A DNA stretch of 64,000 nt, taken from the NCBI RefSeq assembly GCF_901709675.1, contig NC_051098.1, positions 2,160,500 to 2,224,499 on the forward strand. The letters run 5' to 3'. Source of the DNA: Syngnathus acus (Eukaryota > Chordata > Actinopteri > Syngnathiformes > Syngnathidae). The translations under genes were made by a program, and so were the position numbers. Position 1 is the first letter of the stretch; every line of letters begins with the position of its first letter. Positions 31,971 to 43,464 of this stretch are shown in pieces. Under the pieces are notes generated by a model. The model saw only the letters and a program-made list of their open reading frames with translations. It was not told the origin of the DNA and made no database searches.

Positions 31971-33291
31971 ATACTTTTTCTATCGTTACAATGCCATAAT
32001 TGTTACTGACAAAATAAAGTGCCACATTACTACTAAGCTTTCACAACATTATTGCTGAGTGGACTTTTATGTTTCTTCTTTTGAAGGGAATTATTTGATT
32101 CCTATAATAAATGATTATCAAAATCATTGCTTTCACACAATGACATGCAAGCAACATAGCATTGTTTGTAATGCAGTCCACAGTCATGGTTTTGTAAATT
32201 GAAAGGCATACGTGTCCAGAATCTTGCTCAACGCAAACACGGTGCAGGCAGGAATAAACCTACATTTAAAAAACTGTGTTTTAAATTATGAAGAATTGGG
32301 AAATATTTGTGCCATGGGGCTTTTTAGATATGATTCAAATGAATGAGCCACCATTCTCAGTATGCATCGTGGCTGTTACCACCAAATGCATGAGAAACAA
32401 CAAGGTAAGCAATAGCAATGTAAAATATTGTTTTTGGTAATAAATAAATTTAAACAAAAACAAAACCTGAAATGGCCAGCTCTTTTCAGTAAGCCATGCA
32501 TAGAAAGAACCACAATCCACATCACTAATAGTTTTATCATATCAGGACGTGTTTTTTAATTAAAATTATGATTGGTTGGCATCAACAATCCGGTTTATTT
32601 CTACCTATATTTGCAATTATATTATACTATGGCCTCAATAAGGCCTGTAATACGCACTGACTCCATGATTGCTGCAGCACCCTGTTGGTGAAACTAAAAT
32701 GCAAACAGTGAGCTCTTACACCCAGCTGGTGAAGTGCATTTTGAGCACTGATCCTCACCACATCCACCCAGCTATCATGAGCCTATTCAGGATGAATGAA
32801 CACACACATTCACACAAATACACACTTCAGTAAACCCAGACAATGATAATCCACACCCTGATAGCGTCCTCGCATTCGCTTGCTGACACAACAAATCAGC
32901 AATCAGCAAGGACATACCCCTTTCCTTCATACTGATGACACTATTTCTGTGTTCGGAGAGTTGGTGCATATTGTGATAATATGAATTCTGATGCCCAACA
33001 CACTCCATCAGCCACGGATTTGCTCTCAGCTGCGTCGCTTTGTTCATGTGTTAACTATATTAATGTGAGTTACTTTTCAGAGGTAGCTTAATCAAATTTG
33101 TGGTGTGAGCAGAAGAGCAGAAGAAAAATAGTCTCCCATTACTAATTTTTTTTATGAATGTAATCTGCAGGTAAGAACTGTAGATTCTGATGCAACAGGA
33201 ACACGACTCATCTGCCAGAAATTAAAGATACCATATTGATGCAGACACACTCGCTTAAGGGATGTCTAACTAACTAATATAACAAATGATC
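31971..33291. other. No recognisable gene
   Basis: 1.3 kb of AT-rich DNA. The first 60 bases (ATGCCATAATTGTTACTGAC) resemble the flank left of the family A relative (28950-29030), so both may belong to one older hAT-like repeat starting CAGTGTTGGGAGTAACG at 28952. Beyond that nothing is recognised. Confidence 0.4.
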
Positions 33292-34655
33292 TACCGTAAT
33301 TTTCGGACTAAAGGTCGCTCCGGAATATAGGTCACATTAGCCATAAAATGCACAATAACGTGAAAAAAAACATATAAGTCGCTCCGGAGTATAAGTCGCA
33401 TTTTGGGGGAAATTTATTCGACAAAATCCAACACCAAGAACAGACATGAATGAGCAACAACAGGCTAAACGATAGGCATGCTGACGTGACATAAACACGA
33501 ACGAAGAGCTGAGAACAGGCCTGATGTAACATTCAGAGTTATTCCAATAACTATTACATAAATAACACGTTTATAAAACCACCTGTGTCACTCCAATTCA
33601 TTAAATCCATCGATCGTCCTTTGTCAACAATGGGTGCGCGCCGCTGACGGCGCTTGCACTTCAAAATATTCCACAGGCCCATATAACGATATATAAATTA
33701 TATATCAAATAACTATTATATACGCAATAATATTATCAAACCATCTGTGTCACTCCAAATCATTAAATCCATCGATCAAATTCCTCGTCCTTTGTCAATA
33801 ACGCCGCACGTGCGCCCTGACGTCAGCATCGTCGTTATTCCACAGATCTAGTATATAACTATATTGTAGCATTAACAAAGTACAAGGAAAGACGTGGGTT
33901 TGGTAAACGGCTCTTTATTTAACAAAACAAACTTCCAGGCGTGTGGCGGCGTGGACTTCCACCCCCGGAGGTGGCACTTCCAGCTACGGAGGTGGAAGAG
34001 AGCTCCATAGAATAGGACCGGGCGTGCGTAAAAGCCATGTCCGAGCCCCATCCACCGTCCCCGGACAGCCACCCGGCCGAGCACCGGCCCCCGACTTCAA
34101 TCCACGGAGGTGAAAGAGAGCTCCGTAGAGTAGGACCGGGCATGTGTAAAAGCCATGTCCGAGCCCCATCCACCGTCCCCGGGCAGCCACCCGACCGAGC
34201 GCCGGCCCCCGACTTCCATCCACGGAGGTGAAAGAGAGCTCTGTAGGGTAGGACCAGGCGTGCGTAAAAGCCATAATAGTTTTTCAAACCTTGTGTGTCA
34301 CTCCAAATCCTTAAATCCTTCAAACGCTTCGTCCTCCTTGTCACTTAGAAACAAAGCCGCTAATGGTGCCGGTAGTACGTGGGGCCCTTCGTCATCTTCA
34401 TCATCCCGTGATCGAATATTTGTCCTTTATGTAAACAACTGCCGCGCCGCGCTGCTGACGTCACTGGGAATTCAAATTACAGTAACCCCTTGCTACATCG
34501 CGGTTTGTTTATCGCGGTTTCACTTTTTTTTTGTTTTTTGTTTTAAATTTTGAAAATTTGTGAAACAATATACATATAAGCCGCTCCTCTGTATAAATCA
34601 CCCCCCCACCCAAACTATGAAAAAAAACGCGACTTGTAGTCCGAAAATGACGGTA
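33292..34655 (-). mobile_element. Family A element, copy 2 (reverse orientation)
   Basis: TACCGTAATTTTCGGACTAA at the left; GTCCGAAAATGACGGTA at the right. The body is the reverse complement of copy 1, including GGTAAACGGCTCTTTATT near 33902 and a 118-bp repeat region. TA at both ends. Confidence 0.8.
33969..34275 (-). repeat. 118-bp tandem repeat in family A copy 2, ~2.6 units
   Basis: AAAAGCCATGTCCGAGCCCC starts units near 34030 and 34148, with another partial unit before 34030 and a short one ending at AAAAGCCATAATAG. Confidence 0.8.
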
Positions 34656-34658
34656 TAT

Positions 34659-34696
<38 letters not shown>

Positions 34697-34718
34697 CGTA
34701 TATATGTATATATATATA
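34659..34718. repeat. (CA)n(TA)n microsatellite
   Basis: About 11 CA units followed by about 19 imperfect TA units, directly right of family A copy 2. Confidence 0.95.
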
Positions 34719-35583
34719 AAAGTTATATTAGTTACGTACATATACTTTCTCAGTCGCTCTGATGTGTTCATTATTCTGAGCATCTTGGGGTGCTTTGACT
34801 TACACCCACTGGCTCCTCCATCCCCACTCAACTCAGCGACAGGGAACTGGAGTCAGAGTCCAACTGGCACTGAACTGCCCGATGAGTGACGCCCTTTGGT
34901 TGCAAAGAGGGGTCCCTTATTTTGCATGTGCAGTACTGGTGGCAGGGCCTCCTGGAGAGACCATCAGCGTTGGTGTGCACACGACCTGGCCAGTGGACAA
35001 TATCGAAGTCATACTCTGCTAGCTTCTGAAGCCAACGAGCTAACTGTCCTTTTGGCTCCTACATTTTTGTGAACCAGCTCAGACTGCTTTGGTCTGTGTG
35101 CACCTTGAAGTGTTGTCCAAGGAGGTATTGGCGAAAATGGGATGTGAAATCGTCAATGGCCACGAGTTCTTGTGGTGCAATAGTTCCTGGTCAGTTTGCG
35201 ACTATAAGCTGCCATAAGCGAGCAGACCCTCCACTTCCTGCTGACAGAACTGCGCTGATGCCGCGTCCCTTGCGTCACTTGCCTGCGTCACTTGCGTCGG
35301 TATCATCTCGCTACGGTCAAGTGGACAGCCGAGGACAGGGGCCAAGGTGGGGCATGTTTGAGTTCGTCAAAACCCGCTTGGTGCTCTGCATGCCATTGAA
35401 AACGAGCGTTCTTCTTGGTCAGGTTGTGCAAGGGTTCAGCTGTCGAAGCAAACCGATGATAGTACATGGCAAGGTCATCTAAACTCCGGGACAAACGTCG
35501 GTGTGGGCCATGTCTGGACTTTTTTAACTTTTCCGGGATCGGTGGCCATACCGTGCTCAGATACTACATGGCTAAGGTATGTA

Positions 35584-35649
35584 CACTACCGTTCAAAAGT
35601 TTGGGGTCACAAAATTGTTTGGGTGACCCCAAACCTTTGAACGGTAGTG
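35584..35649. mobile_element. 66-bp perfect-ended hairpin, Tc1-type TIR joined to itself (left)
   Basis: CACTACCGTTCAAAAGTTTG followed by its inverted copy CAAACCTTTGAACGGTAGTG with GGGTCAC...GTGACCC inside, TA on each side. CACTACCGTTCAAAAGTTTGGGG is a well-known Tc1-type inverted end in fish. Confidence 0.85.
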
Positions 35650-35817
35650 TAAATATTATTATAATAAAATATTATGAATTAAATATTATAAATTATATCT
35701 TATATTTGTATAAGATTATAAAAAATCTATGAATATAAGTATACATATATATTATAAGATTTTTTACACAGACGATTATATATATAATCTATAAATAATT
35801 ATCTAAATAAATATATA

Positions 35818-35883
35818 CACTACCGTTCAAAAGTTTGGGGTCACCCAAACAATTTTGTGACCCCAAACTTTTGAACGGTAGTG
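35818..35883. mobile_element. 66-bp hairpin, same type (right)
   Basis: Same structure as the left hairpin, TA on each side, with the central loop in the inverted order (CAAACAATTTTGTG against CACAAAATTGTTTG). Between the two lie about 165 bases of AT-rich DNA. The whole 35584-35883 block is bounded by TA and interrupts the gypsy pol. Confidence 0.85.
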
Positions 35884-37717
35884 TAAGTTTGCCTCGAAGA
35901 GGCAGCATTTGGCAGGTTTTAGTTTCAGGTTATCTTGTTGAAGTCTGTCACACCTGGCCTCAATGCTTCAGCATCTCAGACAGGTCTCTGGCCAGCACAA
36001 TAATGTCATCTAAAAATATCAAGCAGGTATCCCACTGCATGCCAGCCAGGACGCAGCCTAGAAGCCGTTGGAATGTCGCCGGGGCATTGCAAAGGCCAAA
36101 TGGCATGACATTCAAAGGTCCTGTTCTGGTACAAAGTGTGTCTGCTTTGCATGGTCTTGATATCAACTCCAGAAGCCAGATCCAAGGTGCTTGAACCATT
36201 TGGCAGTGGAGAGCGTATCCAGCATATCTTGGATACGTGGCAGCAGCTGTGATGGTGCAGTCATTGAGGGCTCTGTAGTCAATGCAGGGACGGTACGTTC
36301 CATCCTTCTTACATACCAAAACAATGGGTGAGGCCCACCTGCTGTGACTACGTCGGATGACACCACTTTGCAGACTATCACGGATTTGCTGGTCGGCATG
36401 CTGCTGTTTCTCTCCTGCCACGCTCTGGGGCGGCTGTTTAACTGTAGCACCAGGACGGGTCATAATGTCGTGCTGTACAACGCTGGTTCGGCCTAGGTCA
36501 GCAGGCCCTGTTGAAAACACATGTCCATAGGTGCACAATAAACATTTAAGTAGCATCTGTTTACAGTCGTTGAGCTCCGATGAGCTCTGGTCATGAAGTT
36601 CTTGCAGGTGCTGAGGAGCTACCAGAGGGCTGGCGATGGCGTTGCTAACTGGGGGCACATTAGACAGCTGTACAGCTTCAGCCGGTTGGAGGAGCCCAGC
36701 AATGGATCCCTCTTTAACAGTTACGGATTCGCTGCCAGGATTGAAAAGCCAAAGCGGGACCACATTGATTAGGACTCTGACGACGATTCTCGACAAACCC
36801 TTTCATGGGGCTGAGCATCATTCTTTTTGAGGTCGCTGCACCGAGATTTACATTGCTCATCACTATAAACTCTTGCCCGGGATCCACAACAAAGGTTCTG
36901 GCTATTCTCACTATGAGTGCCTGGGTTGGCTTCAGCTTGGTACCAGGGAACTCCTTCGTCAAACAGGAAGATGCGGTGTTGACCGAAATCGATATTGACT
37001 TCAGCTTGGGTGAGAAAGTAATGCCCTTGCAGCACTTCGTCACCAGATATATGCGCCACCACAAAATTAATAGGTCACCTGACGGTTGCTGATTTGGACA
37101 GGAATTTGGACCTCACCCAGCAATGGCCCCACACCCATCAAGGTCTCAACAGTCGAAGGCTGCAGTGGGGGTCTCACGACGGGTTGAATGGTTTCATAGA
37201 AGTGTAATGACAGTACACTTCTTCGAGACCCGCTGTCCAAGACAGCACACACCTTCCACTCTTAGAGGTGCACAGCTTTGCACATATCCTAGTTCTAAGC
37301 CTCCAGGTTGCGTTGTTGGTTCAGGGCTGTTGCAAGGGTGACCGCCTAAGTCCGGGTCCCTTGTGGTTTTGTGAGAGGAGAGACACTGCCTTTGGATGTA
37401 GCCCCAACGTTGACAATTGTGGCAGCGAACCCCACCCTTTTTAGTGTCATTGCGTTTCGAGGGTGTGTGTGGGACGAACACTCTTGGTGAAGGGCTGGCT
37501 GTAGATAGAGCTTCAGTGGTAGACTCCTCTTCCTCTCTAACAACAGCGGCCCGGGGTCGACCTCCGTAAGCGTAGCTCACAACTGCGTGGCACTGGTGAC
37601 ATACGTCGCAGCCCTTATCAATTTCTCATGTTGTTGGGCTAGCTCATAAGCATGGGCGAGGGTTGCTGGTCGCTTCTCCAACAGTTTTTCCTGCTTGCTT
37701 CCGGACAGTAGTCAAGA

Positions 37718-38170
37718 AACACAGAGGAGACTTCTCTCCGACAGCTTTGTCCACAACTGCAGCGTTATTTTCGTCACGGAGACGTGGCTTCACCCGCTGA
37801 TTCCCGACGTGGCAGTGCTCTGACTTAGAAGTGTTAGAAGTATCATTCAGACCCTTTTATCTACCAAGAGAACTGACAGTAGTTATCGTGACCACTGTTT
37901 ACATATCAGCAGACTCTAACATTAGCATAGCGCTTAGCATCCTGCTCGCCACACTAAACTAACAGCAACTCGCCCATCCTCATGGTGTCTTTATCGTTGT
38001 CGGCGACTTCAATCAGGTGTGTCTAAAGTCTGTGCTCCCTAAATTTGTCCCATATGTAAACTGTGCCACCAGAGGCAAGAAAAACACGGGATTGTGTTTA
38101 TTCCAATTTCAAACAGGCATACAAAATCATCCCACTCCCCCTACTGTATCTGACCACTGCGTTTGAATCA
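37718..38170 (+). pseudogene. Rex1-like LINE endonuclease fragment
   Basis: Plus-strand pieces: DSFVHNCSVIFVTETWLHPL at about 37757, PFYLPRELTVVIVTTVYIS at about 37865, GVFIVVGDFNQVCLKSVLPK at about 37985 and TVSDHC at the end. These are APE endonuclease blocks in the usual order, but a deletion after the first and several frame changes make it non-functional. It starts where the gypsy gag ends. Confidence 0.8.
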
Positions 38171-38495
38171 ACTCCATACATCAATTACAGATAATCACAC
38201 TATTTACTGGACACAATGTGGTTTACTTTAAATGCTTCGGGGCTTGACTCAAGTTGGCTATCATTTCTCATTAGAAATTTGTACTTTTAGGGAAAAAATC
38301 CCCAGTCATTTTACCATCAAGGAATAACCAAGAACATAGCTGAGCAGTCATTGTTTCTGAGACAAATCACAGTCACGGTTTCATAAAATGGATATACAAA
38401 ACATATTCAAAATAAAAACAGGATCAAACCTAAGTAGAAAATAGCAAGTAAAGAAATAAGAGTCATTTATCTATCTATCTTGTAGAGAAACTTAT
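38171..38495. other. No recognisable gene
   Basis: About 325 bases of AT-rich DNA with a short CTAT repeat at 38468-38480. Confidence 0.45.
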
Positions 38496-38783
38496 TACCG
38501 TAATTTTCGGACTATAAGTCGCACCGGAGTATAAGTCGCACCAGCCATAAAATGCCCAAAAAAGTGAAAAAAAACATATATAAGTCGCTCCGGAGTATAA
38601 GTCGCATTTTGGGGGGCAATTTATTCGACAAAATCCAACACCAAGAACAGTCATGAACGAGCAACAACAGGCTAAACGATAGCTATGCTAACGTGACATA
38701 AACACAAACTAAGAGCTGAGAACGGCCCTGACGTAAAATTCAGAGTTATTCAAAAAACTATTACATAAATAACACGTTAATAA

Positions 38784-40174
38784 AACCATCTGCGTCACTC
38801 CAATTCATTAAATCCATCAATCGTCCTTTGTCAACAATGCGTGCGCGCCGCTGACGGCTCTTGCACTTAAAAATATTCCACAGGCCCATATAACGATATA
38901 TAAATTATATATCAAATAACTATTATATAAGCAATAATGTTATCAAACCATCTGTGCACTCTAAATCATTAAATCCATCGATCAAATTCCTCGTCCTTTG
39001 TCAACATCGCCGTGCGTGCGCCCTGACGTCAGCCTCGTCGTTATTCCACAGATCTACTATATAACTATATTGTAGCGTTAACAAAGTTCAAGGAAAGACG
39101 TGGGTTTGGTAAACGGCTCTTTATTTAACAAAACAAACTTACAGGCGTGTGGCGGCGTGGACGTCCAGCCACGAAAGGGGACGAGAGCTCCATACGATAG
39201 GACCGGGCGTGCGTAGAAGCCATGACCGAGCCCCATGCACCGTCCTCGGACAGCCACCCGGCTGAGCGCCGGCCCTCGACTTCCATCCACGGAGCTGAAA
39301 GGCAGCTCGGTAGAGTAGGACCGGGCGTGCGTAAAAGCATTGTCCGAGCACCATCCACCGTCCCTGGACAGCCACCCGGCCGAGCGCCGGCGCCCGACTT
39401 CAATCCACGAAAGTGAAAGAAAGCTGGACGAGTCGATCTTTGTCCTTTATGTAAACAACCGTCGCGCTGCTGACGCGCGACCGCGACGTCGCGTCGCGCT
39501 GCTGTCGCGCTGCTGTCGCGCTGCTGTCGTCCAGCTTACTTTCACTTTCGTGGATTGAAGTCGGGCGCCGGCGCTCGGCCGGGTGGCTGTCCAGGGACGG
39601 TGGATGGTGCTCGGACAATGCTTTTACGCACGCCCGGTCCTACTCTACCGAGCTGCCTTTCAGCTCCGTGGATGGAAGTCGAGGCCCGGCGCTCAGCCGG
39701 GTGGCTGTCCGAGGACGGTGCATGGGGCTCGGTCATGGCTTCTACGCACGCCCGGTCCTATCGTATGGAGCTCTCGTCCCCTTCCGTGGCTGGACGTCCA
39801 CGCCGCCACACGCCTGTAAGTTTGTTTTGTTAAATAAAGAGCCGTTTACCAAACCCACGTCTTTCCTTGAACTTTGTTAACGCTACAATATAGTTATATA
39901 GTAAATCTGTGGAATAACGACGAGGCTGGCGTCAGGGCGCACGCGCGGCGATGTTGACAAAGGACGAGGAATTTGATCGATGGATTTAATGATTTAGAGT
40001 GCACAGATGGTTTGATAACATTATTGCTTATATAATAGTTATTTGATATATAATTTATATATCGTTATATGGGCCTGTGGAATATTTTTAAGTGCAAAAG
40101 CCGTCAGCGGCGCGCACGCATTGTTGACAAAGGACGATTGATGGATTTAATGAATTGGAGTGACGCAGATGGTT
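38784..40174. repeat. 1.39-kb inverted duplication (palindrome), 648-bp arms
   Basis: Left arm 38784-39431, right arm 39527-40174, centre 39479. Three independent pairs of mirrored ORFs give the same centre (for example 39078-39290 minus and 39668-39880 plus encode 70-residue peptides that I see as identical). Arms have equal length and only scattered substitutions. The 95-base spacer is rich in CGCGCTGCTGT units. Confidence 0.9.
39470..39526. repeat. 11-bp tandem repeat CGCGCTGCTGT at the palindrome centre
   Basis: Three to four CGCGCTGCTGT units in the spacer, preceded by CGCGACCGCGACGTCGCG, itself self-complementary. Confidence 0.8.
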
Positions 40175-40372
40175 TCGCGCTGCTGTCGTCACTTGAAATT
40201 CAAATTACAGTAATCCCTTGCTACATTGCGGTTCGTTTATCGCGGTTTCATTTTTTTTTTTTTTGAAATTTTTTGAAAAAAAAAACACACATATAAGTCG
40301 CTCCTGAGTATAAGTCGCCCCCCCACCCAAACTATGAAAAAAACCGCGACTTATAGTCCGAAAATTACGGTA

Positions 40373-42286
40373 TTTACAAATGCAAGCAACTAGTAATATG
40401 TAATGTATTACATTTTAGAAGTAATTTGCCCAACACTACCCATGAGGAACCCAACTAACCGGAGGCGTCACTCTCCAAGCCTCTGTGTACGTGCCACTAC
40501 GCAAGGACAAGGACAAAAACTGTTCTACTTCATTTTTTAGGAAATACAGGTCATAAGCGTGAGCCACTGAAGAATTTAACGTTTGCAGTATGAATACAAG
40601 TCTTGTTGCTAATAAAACTTACTCTCTGACACAGGCGCCCTGTGAATTAATGTAATAATGTACTGCATTGCTTCTTGTCATGCTTGTATGGCCCAAACAG
40701 ACTGACCTGGCCTACAAACAGAGCACCCTCCTGGCTCATGTCCCAGACGGCTGGAGGCCTCATTCTGATTGAGAGCTAATGAATAGACAAAATCCCCAAA
40801 GTATTGACATCAGAAACTTGTTCCCATGAATAGCGCCAAACACAGATGACCGCCTTGGCCTGTGACCTTGAATAAACAGACATCCCAGCAGTACAACAAC
40901 CCAACTCCGTTCATTTCTCACTGCCACCCAAACAATCACAGAGACAATGCCCACCCCATCAACGAATTAATCAATAGCTCAATAGCGGCTGTCTATTTTC
41001 GGTTTATGGTAGCAAATTGGGTTTGACATGTTTCCTCTCACTGGTTGTCAATGTTGGAAGGGAGTAATTTATTGAATGTTTTGGTATATCTATACACATT
41101 TTAGCTGAGAGTCAAAGGGGGAGGGGGTTGTTGTTTTGCATAACAGATACCGTTTGGCGACAGCACACCTGCGATCCTCGTGAGGATAAGCGGTACGGAT
41201 AAAATAAATTTCATACCTTTCCCTGATTTTGCAAAAACTCTACATAAATGTGTTGACTTTTGGTGATCAGTATGAAAATAAGAAATGGTAATTGTAAATC
41301 TGAAACTACTTGTAAATGGAGATGTAATTATGAAAAAAACACTACATCCCAATTAAATCTAAATATCATAGGCTACATTTACAGAGGGACATTTATTCGC
41401 ATTAAAAGATTGATCTGAATAAAAAATGCTTCATGTACCCACCCCATTCTGAATATTCTTGAATGGATCAAGCCCGTTCCGATCAAAATTTTATTCTGAA
41501 CAAGAGGGGTGTTTTCTTTTGCTTGATAATCCCATCGGCATGCATGTAAACACATTTTGAAATTCCATAACAAACCGCCTTTACCGCGCACGTCTGTGAC
41601 GTCAGTATACATTTTGTCATTCCAGGAAGTGGCCGTATCCCTCAGTTCATCATTGCATGCAGTAGAACGTACTGCGGGCCACCTGTACATTCATGTATTA
41701 AAAATCAAACAGGAACAATACGCAAAATAACATTTAAAATAGAAATGGATGAAGCAGTGTTTTTTTACATGGTAGTCGCAAAGGCTACTACTTTTACTAT
41801 AGTTTCTTGTGTATTTGGTCAATATGCATATGTCAAAATGATTTGTTTCGTGACGCATGAACGGTCCTAATTGGATCAATATTTTTAGTGTCAGTGGAAA
41901 CAGTGCATCTAATCATAATTTTAATCGGAATTTTGTTCGAATTAATATATTAAAATTTTCTGTTTCCTTATTTCGCATTGTTTTGTCCTGTTGCTGTCTT
42001 CTCATTTACTTATAATGCAATGTATTTTAATGAAAATATAAGGTCCACTACAGTGTTTTTCCAAGGTGTGTTTGGTGTTATTGGTGGTGGGTGGGGGAAG
42101 AGGTGCCCTAAGGGAGTCTCACACAATTTAATACTTTAAGATAATTCTCTCTATTTGCTATGTTGTTCTGAGGATGTGGGCTCGTCAAACTCAATTAGCA
42201 CATTGGGAATGGGTCTTTGATTCAACAGCAGGAACAAAAGTGAATGAGTGAATGCAACGTATGTGTATGTAACATAATGATGTAAT
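40373..42286. other. No recognisable gene
   Basis: 1.9 kb. The first 60 bases end in GTAATTTGCCCAACACTAC (40416-40434), a hAT-style terminus. Otherwise no repeat or coding similarity. ORFs such as 41379-41690 minus look like chance. Confidence 0.45.
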
Positions 42287-42299
42287 GCATGGAGACTTC

Positions 42300-42601
42300 C
42301 ACCCATCCATTATCTGTACCCCTTCTCCCCACGGGGGTCGCGGGCGTGTTGGAGCCTATCCCAACCGTCATCGAGCAGGAGGCGGGGGACACCCTGAACT
42401 GGTCGCAGGGCACACAGAGACGAACAACCATCCACACACACACTCACACCTATGGGCAATTTAGAGTGCTCAATCAGCCTACCATGCATGTTTTTGGGAA
42501 GTGGGAGGAAACCGGAGTGCCCGGAGAAAACCCACGCAGGGACGGGGAACACATGCAAACTTCACACAGGGAGGGCCAAAGGTGAAATCAAAGCCGCACA
42601 C
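42300..42601 (-). mobile_element. tRNA-type SINE, 5'-truncated, 13-bp TSD
   Basis: Minus strand ends GGGTACAGATAATGGATGG. The body has CAAAAACATGCATGGTAGGC and AATTGCCCATAGGTGTGAG blocks shared with the SINE at 55050. Duplication GCATGGAGA(C/T)TTC at 42287-42299 and 42602-42614. Confidence 0.8.
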
Positions 42602-43464
42602 GCATGGAGATTTCTTTATGCAATGTATTATTGCTCACTAACTGGTAAGACTAGAAAAATGTATTACCGTATTTTTCGGACTATAAGTTGCGGGTTTTTT
42701 TTCATAGTTTGGGTGGGGGGGGCGACTTATACTGAAAAGCGACTTATATGTGAATTTTTTCACAAATTTTCAAAATAAAAAAATAAAAAAGTGAAACCGC
42801 GATAAACCCGCGATGTAGCAAGGGATTACTGTAATTTGAACTGCAAGTGACGTCAGCGGCGCGGCGGTTATTTACATAAAGGACAAAGATTCAATCACGG
42901 GATGACAAAGATGACGAAGGGCCCCACGTACTACCGGCATCATTAGCGGCTTTGTTTGTAAGTGACACGGAGGACGAAGAGTTTGAAGGATTTAATGATT
43001 TGGAGTGACACAGAATGTTTGAAAAACTATTATGGCTTTTACGCACGCCTGGTCCTATTCTACGAAGCGCTCTTCCACCTCCGTGGCTGGAAGTCAGGGG
43101 CCGGCGCTCGGCAGCTGGCTGTTCGGGGACGGTGGATGGGGGTCGGACACTGCTCCTACGCGCGCCCGGTCCTACTCTACAGAGGTCCCAGCCACCTCCG
43201 TGGCTGGAAGTGCCACCTCCGGGGATGGAAGTCCACGCTGCCACACGCCTGGAAGTCGACGCCGGTGCTTGGGGCCGTGTGGCGGTGAACTATTTATGTT
43301 ATAGTTATTTGATATATTTTATTTCGTGTAGCAACTTGTATATGTTTTTATTGTTACAGTTCAGTAGCTGTTGGCTCGTTGAACTCTTATTTTGTTAAAT
43401 AAAGAGCCGTTTACCAAACCCACGTCTTTCCTGGTACTTTGTTAACGCTACAATATAGTTATAT

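Larger units (their letters stand above)
34783..37716 (-). pseudogene. Ty3/gypsy gag-pol remnant (gag end, PR, RT, RNase H)
   Basis: Minus strand, 5' to 3': gag end at 37700-37590 (KRPATLAHAYELAQQHEK); a zinc knuckle near 37430 reading CHNCQRWGYIQRQC, where the usual His is Tyr; protease at 37252-37067 with AVLDSGSRRSVL; RT in 36796-35960 with KKDGTYRPCIDYRALND, LNVMPFGLCNAPATFQRL and the catalytic LDDII; the connection/RNase H region at 35494-35303 (STAEPLHNLTKKNARFQW) and down to about 34900. Frame changes occur inside the RT (near 36230-36130) and between all parts. Integrase and LTRs are missing. The RT C-terminal part is split by a hairpin element at 35584-35883. Confidence 0.88.
38496..40372. 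mobile_element. Family A element, copy 3, rearranged into a palindrome
   Basis: Left end TACCGTAATTTTCGGACTAT, right end ATAGTCCGAAAATTACGGTA, TA at both edges. From the left it reads like reverse-orientation copy 2 up to about 39430, then turns round and reads like forward copy 1 until about 40174. There it switches to the other terminus (TCACTTGAAATTCAAATTAC, pogo-like CATTGCGGTTCGTTTATCGC). So the element carries both arms of an inverted duplication. Confidence 0.82.

Noticed and set aside
28952-40434. CAGTGTTGGGAGTAACG (28952) and ...TTTGCCCAACACTAC (40434) as the two ends of one 11.5-kb hAT
   Set aside because: The ends match in style, but the 8-base flanks (CATTTGAA and following CCATGAGG) do not agree, and the interval has no matching transposase. 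They may be two different elements.
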